Assembly (NCBI GenBank): GCA_947476275.1
Contig: CANJPQ010000006.1
Span: 102,788 to 166,787 of the forward strand
DNA from: Fidelibacterota bacterium
GTDB lineage: Bacteria; Pseudomonadota; Alphaproteobacteria; Rhodospirillales; Rhodospirillaceae
Direction: 5' to 3'
DNA length: 64,000 nt
The notes under the pieces are model-generated. The model ran no database searches and was not told the DNA's origin. It saw nothing but the letters and a program-made list of their open reading frames with translations. The position numbers were made by a program, and so were the translations under genes. Each line of letters begins with the position of its first letter. Within the stretch, counting starts at the first letter, position 1. Shown here one piece after another: positions 58,036-64,000 of the stretch.

Positions 58036-58950
58036 GTGGGAATTGATGTGCCTAACACTCGAACACACCGCCATCTCTTCGCAACGATCGTCTTTACCGG
58101 CGGCCTATTGATCATGATTGCCCTGGCGCTGGGCAATACAAGACCAGGCATCGCGCTGGCCGCACTTCTCAGCGTCGTGGCACTGGCGCTGTCGTTCCAC
58201 TACCTATTGCCCGGCAGCGACTTCTTCTCTGCGGTGTTCGCAAATTCCATTGGCGTTTACGCCTTTATATATGTCTTCTTTTTGGGTGAAAACTTCACGC
58301 GAACGCAGCCGTTCGCGCAGGAACTCGGCTTCGCCTTGCCGCTCATGGGATTCCTCGTTGGGGTCGTATGGCGCCGCGGCGAAATTGTCAGTCGTATAGC
58401 GTCCGAGAGCGAGAATATAAGTATCGATCTTGCTGGCGCGATTATATGGGGCTCGCCAATCGCGGTGGTCGGAGTCTCCTCCTTTGTTCTCCCAATAAAT
58501 GAGCTGGACCCCGCCCAACAGAATGCGGCGCTATTGATCGCGATGTTGATTATTGGCCTGACGGCTTCTCTGACGGCGAGATCGATCGCGGCATTTCTTC
58601 TCGATACCGCAATCCTCTTCGAAGATTTCTTCGTCAACGCCGGGCGCCTAGCGAAGCCGGCGTTTGCCTTTCTGACGTGTTATTCGCTGTTGGCGATCAT
58701 CTACGGATGCTTGTACGCGATCATTGATCGCTTCTCCGCAGCACCAAATTTCACGATCTCGGGAGCTTCCCGCGACATCACCCTCAACGAAGGTCTTTAT
58801 CTCTCGGTCGTAACGCTGAGTACGGTGGGCTACGGCGACTTAACCGCGACATCGGGCATTGCCCGTCTCATCGTCGCTTCGGAAATAATCGTTGGCGTTT
58901 TGCTTCTTCTCTTCGGAGTGCAGGCAATCCTTTCGTCTGACAAGCGTTGA
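58036..58950 (+). CDS. Ion-channel protein with K+ selectivity filter
   Basis: This 304-residue membrane protein has five or six hydrophobic segments in the N-terminal 200 residues. A pore region follows: YLSVVTLSTVGYGDLTA with the K+ filter TVGYGD, then a final helix (LIVASEIIVGVLLLLFGVQAIL). There is no RCK or cyclic-nucleotide domain. The GTG at 58036 lies 11 bases after GGGGA. It is followed after 12 bases by the SulP gene, whose cNMP domain could sense what this protein lacks. Potassium conduction is likely from the filter. Confidence 0.87.
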   Translation: MGIDVPNTRTHRHLFATIVFTGGLLIMIALALGNTRPGIALAALLSVVALALSFHYLLPGSDFFSAVFANSIGVYAFIYVFFLGENFTRTQPFAQELGFALPLMGFLVGVVWRRGEIVSRIASESENISIDLAGAIIWGSPIAVVGVSSFVLPINELDPAQQNAALLIAMLIIGLTASLTARSIAAFLLDTAILFEDFFVNAGRLAKPAFAFLTCYSLLAIIYGCLYAIIDRFSAAPNFTISGASRDITLNEGLYLSVVTLSTVGYGDLTATSGIARLIVASEIIVGVLLLLFGVQAILSSDKR

Positions 58951-58962
58951 AGGACAATATCG

Positions 58963-61179
58963 ATGAACCGGCCCTCCGTCGGCGACCTTTGGGGTGGCCT
59001 CGCCGCGATGCTGGTGGCGCTACCTTCCGCCATCGCTTTCGGGGTCACGATCTTCTCGCCACTCGGCGGGACCTACCCCGCCTATGGCGCACTTGCCGGA
59101 ATAATGGGGGTTACTGCGCTTGGGATCGTCGCTTCAGCACTGGGGGGCACAAATCGCCTGATTACGGCGCCGTGTGCGCCGGCGGTCGCTGTACTGTCCG
59201 GCTTTGCGACCAACTTTATGCATGACGGCGCATCTCCGGAATCGGTGCTACTCCTCCTGACGGCAATCGCCCTGCTGTCCAGCATCCTTCAGATTGGATA
59301 CGGCGTCGTAGGCATCGGCCGGCTGATAAAATACATGCCGTTTCCGGTGGTCAGCGGCTACTTGACCGGCGTCGGCCTCATCATTATCGGCAGCCAGATT
59401 CCCAAGTTTCTCGGCACGCCAAGCGACCTTTCCTTGTGGCCATCGATACGCACCCCGACGTCTTGGCAATGGCAAGGCGTCGTCGTCGGATGCGTCACTG
59501 CCGCGGTCATGCTTGGCGCTCCGAAGCTCACCACCAGAGTGCCGGCGGCGATCCTCGCGCTGTTCAGCGGCATACTTACCTATTTTGGACTCAGCCTGAT
59601 CGATGAGACTTTGCTGGTGGTTGAGGGAAATCGCCTGATCGTGGGCCCGATGGTCACTGGGGCCGGGAATGGCGGCGACTTCCTAAGCGGATTACTCGCG
59701 CGCTTCCATGAGATGCGGGCGTTTGACTCGGCGGCGCTCAAATTGCTCGTCGTACCGGCGCTGACCTTGTCTGTGTTGCTCTCGATCGACACTCTGAAGA
59801 CGTGCGTCGTGCTGGATGCGATGACGCGATCTCGCCACAACTCTAACCGGGAGCTCATCGGTCAAGGTCTGGGCAATCTTGCGTCCGCTCTGATTGGGGG
59901 CGTTCCCGGTGCGGGGCAGATGGGCGCGACGATGGTCAATCTATCGAGCGGAGGATTAAGTCGCTTCTCCGGCATATTCGAGGGCGTGCTTGCGCTGGCC
60001 ACCTTTCTATTGCTGGGCAAGTTCATGAGCTGGATCCCGATCGGAGCACTGGCGGCGATCCTGATCATCGTCGGCGCGCGCATGATCGATCGCAATGCGC
60101 TGATGCTATTCAAGTCACGTCAGACGATTTTTGACTTTTTCGTCATTCTCGCCGTGGTCGTGGTCGCACTCTTCGTCGGTTTGATCCCTGCCTCGGGGAC
60201 GGGCATCGTGCTGGCAATCTTGCTTTTCACCCGCGAGCAACTCAAGGGTTCCGTCCTAAGACGGAAGATCACCGGTAGCGAAAGTTTCTCCCGCCGCCCC
60301 CGGCCGGAAGGTCACGTCGACATCCTAAGGGCTCAAGGAGCTCAGACAGTGATCCTCGAGCTGCAAGGCAGCCTGTTCTTTGGCACCGCCGATCAGCTCT
60401 ACAACATTCTGGAGCCGGAGATTAAGTCGCGCAAATACGTCATCTTGGACATGCATCGCGTTCAAACGATCGATTTCACGGTGGCTCATGTGCTGGAGCA
60501 ATTTCGCGACGCCATGGCCGAAAAGAACGGCTTTCTCGTCTACAGCCGCCTCCCGACAAATCTTCCGTCGGGCCGTAATTTAGACCAGTACGTCGATAAG
60601 ACGGGGATCGCGCCATACAAAAGTGCGGCGCGCGTGTTCGACGATCTCGATGAGGCCAAAGCCTGGATAGAGAATCGGATTCTGAAGGAAGCAGCGGGAA
60701 CACTCAAGGCGGCACGAGATAGAGACGATCCGGAAACGCCGCTTGAGCTTGAGGAGCTGGACATCTTCAAAGGACGCAAGAAGGAAACTCTCGACACCCT
60801 CAACGCTTATTTGGTCAAAGCGCATTATCCGGCGGGCACGAAGTTATTCTCGCGTGGCGATGCCGGCTCCGAACTCTTCTTCGTGCGCAAGGGTTTGGTG
60901 GTTCTCTTGCTGCCGATCGAGGGCAACCGCACACGTCGCATAAATACCTGCGGCCGCGGATCATTCTTCGGCGAGGCGGGCTTTCTGGAGAATAAGGAAC
61001 ATACAACGGATGCAATCGCGGCTTCCGACGTTGAAGTCTTTATCCTCTCGCGCGCCAATTTGGATGAGTTTTCCGAAAAGCATAAGAAGGCTGGTTTGAA
61101 TCTCATGGCGGGATTGGCCAGCATCGTCGCCAATCGTGTTCGTGTTCTCACGAACGAACTGCTCTCCACGGAGGCATGA
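58963..61179 (+). CDS. SulP anion transporter with STAS and cyclic-nucleotide-binding domains
   Basis: This 738-residue protein has a SulP membrane domain of about 12 helices (1-420) with LPSAIAFGVTIFSPLGG and GAPGAGQMGATMVNLSSGG-like text (here GVPGAGQMGATMVN). A STAS domain lies around 450-560 (VILELQGSLFFGTADQLYNIL, DMHRVQTIDFTVAHVL). A C-terminal cNMP-binding domain (610-735) has LFSRGDAGSELFFVRKGLVVLLL and GRGSFFGEAGFLENKEHTTDAIAASDVEVFIL. The phosphate-binding cassette reads FFGEAGFL, lacking the usual Arg-Ala, so cAMP binding is uncertain. The anion may be bicarbonate or sulfate. Confidence 0.9.
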   Translation: MNRPSVGDLWGGLAAMLVALPSAIAFGVTIFSPLGGTYPAYGALAGIMGVTALGIVASALGGTNRLITAPCAPAVAVLSGFATNFMHDGASPESVLLLLTAIALLSSILQIGYGVVGIGRLIKYMPFPVVSGYLTGVGLIIIGSQIPKFLGTPSDLSLWPSIRTPTSWQWQGVVVGCVTAAVMLGAPKLTTRVPAAILALFSGILTYFGLSLIDETLLVVEGNRLIVGPMVTGAGNGGDFLSGLLARFHEMRAFDSAALKLLVVPALTLSVLLSIDTLKTCVVLDAMTRSRHNSNRELIGQGLGNLASALIGGVPGAGQMGATMVNLSSGGLSRFSGIFEGVLALATFLLLGKFMSWIPIGALAAILIIVGARMIDRNALMLFKSRQTIFDFFVILAVVVVALFVGLIPASGTGIVLAILLFTREQLKGSVLRRKITGSESFSRRPRPEGHVDILRAQGAQTVILELQGSLFFGTADQLYNILEPEIKSRKYVILDMHRVQTIDFTVAHVLEQFRDAMAEKNGFLVYSRLPTNLPSGRNLDQYVDKTGIAPYKSAARVFDDLDEAKAWIENRILKEAAGTLKAARDRDDPETPLELEELDIFKGRKKETLDTLNAYLVKAHYPAGTKLFSRGDAGSELFFVRKGLVVLLLPIEGNRTRRINTCGRGSFFGEAGFLENKEHTTDAIAASDVEVFILSRANLDEFSEKHKKAGLNLMAGLASIVANRVRVLTNELLSTEA

Positions 61180-61227
61180 CGTGATTCGTCGGAGGGTCGC
61201 CCGGTCTCTTCTGGTTGAGGATATCTC

Positions 61228-61857
61228 GTGCCAACCGCACTCGGAAAAGTGCCTGCCGCGGCCGTAAGGCTTCATCAGGACCACTATAATTTTCTCAAGC
61301 TGCTGAATGTCTTGCGGCATCAGCAACGGCTGTTGGCCGCCGGCGCACCCGTGAACTGGGATATTGAGCGCGGCGCCATTAGTTTCTACAGAAGATACAT
61401 TGGGCAATTTCACCATCGGCTTGAGGACGCAATCTACGAGACGCTTCAAGCGCGCGCCCCGGAAGCCGCGGCGCAGGTTGAGAATATTCATCGGGAGCAC
61501 AGAAGCTGCTCGGAGCTTCTTGAATGCTTCGAGGGCGCGCTGATCCTGATTTCGGGCTCAACGCCAGTGACCCGAAAATCGGGTGAGCATCTCAGGCAAG
61601 TTTATGACCAGAAGCTTTACGACCACTATTGCTTTCAATTGGATGAATTTGTCGCTCGCGAACGCCGGCACATGTCTGACGAAGAAGCCCTTTTGAGCTT
61701 GGCCGTCGAGCACTTGTCTGCCGATGATTGGCGTTCGATCAGCCAGCAGCTTTCGGAGGGCGACGACGAATTGTTCGGAGAGAAGCGGGTGGCGCGCTTC
61801 GATCGATTGCGCGAGGCGATCTTCGCCGCAGATCAGAGGCCACAGAGGGTGGAGTGA
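61228..61857 (+). CDS. Hemerythrin HHE-domain protein
   Basis: This 209-residue cytoplasmic helical protein has likely di-iron ligands in RLHQDHY (His16), FHHRLEDAIYE (His62 or His63, Glu66), HREHRS (His91), and the later YDHY and FVARERRHMSDEEAL. It resembles hemerythrin/HHE proteins, which bind O2 or protect against nitrosative stress. It starts with GTG at 61228. It lies 48 bases after the SulP gene on the same strand and may share its transcript. Confidence 0.85.
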   Translation: MPTALGKVPAAAVRLHQDHYNFLKLLNVLRHQQRLLAAGAPVNWDIERGAISFYRRYIGQFHHRLEDAIYETLQARAPEAAAQVENIHREHRSCSELLECFEGALILISGSTPVTRKSGEHLRQVYDQKLYDHYCFQLDEFVARERRHMSDEEALLSLAVEHLSADDWRSISQQLSEGDDELFGEKRVARFDRLREAIFAADQRPQRVE

Positions 61858-62052
61858 TTGAGACGAAATCAAATCGTTTCGGACTATATGTAGTGCTCTG
61901 TCGAGCCCGCTTGCCGAGTTTCGAGAGAAACTTACGCCCTGTGAACTGCAAGCCGCGTGACCGTTAGGTGCGCTCGCGCTCATTTCACCGTGACAACCGA
62001 ACGCGGCCACACGACCATGCCGATCAAGTTGCGAACGAAGGGAATCGCGTGC

Positions 62053-62772
62053 GTGCAGACAGTCTTGGTAACCGGTGCCAATCGCGGGATTGGATTTGAA
62101 ATTGCGCGCCAGTACCTGGCGCGAGGAGCGGAAGTCTTGGCGTGTTGCCGGGCCCCAGACAAGGCACAAGGGCTTCTAGACCTCCGTCCGCGCTATCCAT
62201 CCCTCGGCATCTTCAAGGCGGATATGGGAGACTTCTCCTCCCTTGAATCGTTGGCCTACGCGCTGAAAGACAAGAAGATTGATTTGCTCATCAACAACGC
62301 AGGGAGCTATGGCCCCAAAGGCATTCCCGAAGGAAAGTCGTATCAGACGTTTGGGGCTGTCGATTATCAAATCTGGAGCGACATTCTTCGCATAAACCTC
62401 CAGGCCCCGCTGCGCATGGCTGAGTTATTTGTAGAAAACGTGGCTGCAAGCGCGGGCAAGACCATCGTCATGATGTCGAGCGAATTAGGGTCCATCGCCG
62501 GCAATATCAGCGCCGGACAGTCTTATAGTTACAGATCCAGCAAGGCAGCTTTGAATATGGTGACAAAGGGCCTCGCGCTGGATTTGGCTGGCCGTGGGAT
62601 CACGGTTGTCGCGATGGCGCCCGGATGGGTAAGGACTGATATGGGCGGCCGAGATATCGCCGCATTGTCTCCCGCGGAAAGTGTCGCCGGACAAATTTCC
62701 GTGCTGGCCTCCTTGCAACTGAAAGACTCCGGTTCGTTCGTCGATTATCGCGGCGCAAAACTTCCCTGGTAG
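62053..62772 (+). CDS. Short-chain dehydrogenase (C-factor-like)
   Basis: This 239-residue cytoplasmic SDR has QTVLVTGANRGIGFEIARQY (cofactor site TGANRGIG), NNAGSYGPKGIP, MMSSELGSIAGN (catalytic Ser), YSYRSSKAALNM (Tyr-x3-Lys) and APGWVRTDMGG. The spelling is that of the C-factor/CsgA-like subgroup. AAGGGAA eight bases before the GTG at 62053 sets the start; the ATG at 62017 has no ribosome site. The substrate is unknown. Confidence 0.85.
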   Translation: MQTVLVTGANRGIGFEIARQYLARGAEVLACCRAPDKAQGLLDLRPRYPSLGIFKADMGDFSSLESLAYALKDKKIDLLINNAGSYGPKGIPEGKSYQTFGAVDYQIWSDILRINLQAPLRMAELFVENVAASAGKTIVMMSSELGSIAGNISAGQSYSYRSSKAALNMVTKGLALDLAGRGITVVAMAPGWVRTDMGGRDIAALSPAESVAGQISVLASLQLKDSGSFVDYRGAKLPW

Positions 62773-63291
62773 CTGAGGTCAGCGCCTTCAAGCAGCGCGT
62801 TCGATATCGCCATCGACGACATCACGGTCTGAGTCCGCCAAAAAATGGCACCGAGAACAGGCGCGCCAGTAAATAGCAGTATCAATGGGTTACAGTAGAG
62901 TGCGACACTAACTCTTGCCGCATCTTCCGTGGTTCCCCGCTGAATTGTCGCCTCGTGATTAATTGAACCGCACCAACTCATTTTTGGGTTCCAACCATCC
63001 GTGATTCCCCCAATTGAACTACAGTCATATCACAGTCATTATGGATAACCTGTCTGTCGGGGTTTTTGCTTTTCACCTCACAGGCGGTCCGTTACCTGGC
63101 GAAGACTTAGAATTTTTTACAAAGGCGTTCAGGGAGCCCATCCGTCATCCCAGGTGTAATCGACACCCGGACGTCGTCCAGTTCACCTCGCGAATTAGCT
63201 GTCCACCGTGGGGCAATGCAAATGGAAGTGTTGAGAGGCGTTACGTCGCGCAGAGCCGCGCTGCGGTTGCATAAGATGAGTGGAGGTACGG
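62773..63291. other. Gene-poor stretch before the DUF2336 gene
   Basis: These 519 bases show no convincing coding frame. A minus-strand frame overlapping 62745-62981 contains hydrophobic text but lacks a ribosome site or recognisable family. AT-richer patches near 62990-63050 and 63100-63125 may hold a promoter for the next gene; no exact element was identified. Confidence 0.5.
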
Positions 63292-63855
63292 GTGGTCGAC
63301 GAGAAGCTTGGTACGCATAGCCCAGATTTAACGGGTCCTCAGGAGTATCTAACAGCAGCCCAGGCCGGACTTTCGGTCGAGCAGCGCATCGTACTGGCCC
63401 GCAAGCCTTGGCGCGAAGCGGCTAGCGATCACCCGATAGACGTAGACGTCCTCGCGCACAAACTCATTCTGCAGCTCCTCGTTCGAGACGCGGAAGTCCG
63501 CGTAAGGCAAGCCCTCGCTGAAACGCTCGCGGAAAATCCCGCCGCGCCCCGTGACATCATCTTTGCCTTGGCGACGGACGTTGATCTTGTCGCTTCTCCG
63601 GCGCTGTCATTGTCGGAGATTCTCACGTCCGACGAGTTGATCAGGATTATTGATCACTTCGGCAGCAGTCTGAAAATGGCGGCAATCGCCAACCGGAGGG
63701 AAGTGGCATCGGCAGTTTGCCATGCGCTGATTGAGAAGGGCGATGAGGACACGGCCGATCGCCTGCTGCAAAACCCTGGCGCAGAGATTTCTGAGGCTGG
63801 AATGCATCTCATAATTGACCGTCATGGAAAACGGGAAAGAATTCAGATCGGTTGA
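63292..63855 (+). pseudogene. DUF2336 protein truncated at an IS boundary
   Basis: This 187-residue product contains the N-terminal helical-repeat half of a DUF2336 protein: EVRVRQALAETLAENPAAPRDIIFALATDVDLVASPALSLSEILTSDELIRIIDHFG and REVASAVCHALIEKGDEDTADRLLQNPGAEISEAGMHLIIDRHG. Full-length members run to about 350 residues. The GTG at 63292 has GGAGGT five bases upstream. The stop TGA at 63853 coincides with the first bases (TGACCGGCCCCCG) of what looks like an IS3-type terminal repeat, so the stop is most likely provided by the insertion. Confidence 0.65.
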
Positions 63856-64000
63856 CCGGCCCCCGCTGAGTGATCCGATTGGAATGTTAGTTTAGAGCAC
63901 GGGCTCGATCCACCGGATTTGCCGCTGGCCAGACGATGGCCTCCGGTGCCGGCGGCCGATACCCCAACGATGAATGCGGACGCACCGTATTGTAATGGCG
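63853..64000 (-). mobile_element. IS3-family insertion sequence, one end only
   Basis: The end begins TGACCGGCCCCCGCTGAGTG, an IS3-like terminal sequence (TG start, GGCCCCC core). It is followed after 34 bases by the reversed 3' end of a transposase gene. The rest of the element, including the other inverted repeat and the target duplication, lies beyond the window. Confidence 0.7.
63887..64000 (-). CDS. IS3-family transposase (OrfB), C-terminal 37 residues
   Basis: Reading the minus strand from the window edge gives RHYNTVRPHSSLGYRPPAPE, the signature end of the DDE integrase domain of IS3-type OrfB (NxxRPHSSLGYxxP), followed by a short tail and a TAA at 63887. The catalytic residues are outside the window. 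Confidence 0.85.
   Translation of the reverse strand, partial: RHYNTVRPHSSLGYRPPAPEAIVWPAANPVDRARALN

Noticed and set aside
62745..62981. Minus-strand frame with hydrophobic text after the C-terminal SDR gene
   Set aside because: It overlaps the SDR end, has no ribosome site and no recognisable family; kept only as a note in the gene-poor region.
63014..63274. Plus-strand frame of 86 residues before the DUF2336 gene
   Set aside because: Composition is irregular, no ribosome site is seen and no motif is present.

Overview
The window reads as chromosomal DNA of a GC-rich alphaproteobacterium, probably a free-living soil or freshwater lineage. The evidence is an alphaproteobacterial-type IF-1 lying beside a cold-shock gene, alphaproteobacterial intergenic repeats of the CCGGCGAAGGCCGG type, DUF2336 and DUF559 proteins, and many exported redox and degradation enzymes. 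I see no tRNA, rRNA or CRISPR array. The window opens inside an amidase gene and closes inside an IS3-family transposase.

0-8.5 kb holds unlinked metabolic genes (amidase, exported SDR, rhodanese, acyl-CoA synthetase, MFS carrier, a two-domain DUF952 fusion, DUF2214, NUDIX) and a DUF559 gene bracketed by 79-bp direct repeats. 8.6-14.3 kb is the most striking locus. Five exported proteins are packed with 4-bp overlaps or gaps of 2-3 bases: CHRD, an unrecognised six-cysteine protein here called X, a DUF1587/1592/1588/1585 lipoprotein with a CxxCH haem motif, a Tat-exported DUF1552 protein, and a Lipoprotein_15 repeat protein. A perfect TGTGA-N6-TCACA box lies upstream. A second X plus Lipoprotein_15 pair sits at 48.4-50.6 kb. 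Both regions also carry a haem-c/beta-propeller (Vgb-like) protein with a small secreted Ig-like partner (22.7-24.7 kb and 50.8-53.3 kb), so two exported gene sets recur twice in this window.

14.3-28.9 kb holds an LLM flavin oxidoreductase, a PQQ quinohaemoprotein dehydrogenase divergent from a nitrilase-fold protein lacking its catalytic Cys, a DUF2975/XRE pair, an exported M24 peptidase, a methyltransferase-propeller-Ig-RlmD operon, a NUDIX protein, and a CMD-FGE-MFS operon. 29-43 kb holds a large M23-like repeat protein, a TetR operon with a palindromic and possibly leaderless promoter, an FdhF/YdeP molybdoenzyme, three glycosyltransferases, an infA/csp/stress block, and a TonB-receptor relic. 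43.5-48.2 kb holds a DEAD-box helicase, a prepilin, and an ionotropic-glutamate-receptor-like protein.

53.3-64 kb looks like a stress and energy island: Ohr, CpeT-like, a 24-residue repeat protein, polyphosphate:AMP phosphotransferase with an FNR/FixK-like box upstream, CYTH phosphatase, a K+-channel-like protein, SulP-STAS-cNMP, hemerythrin, SDR, and a DUF2336 gene apparently cut short by the IS at the window edge.

Functional names come from reading motifs in the translations; no database search was possible. Start codons were moved inward from the longest possible frame wherever a ribosome site, signal peptide or paralogue supported it.
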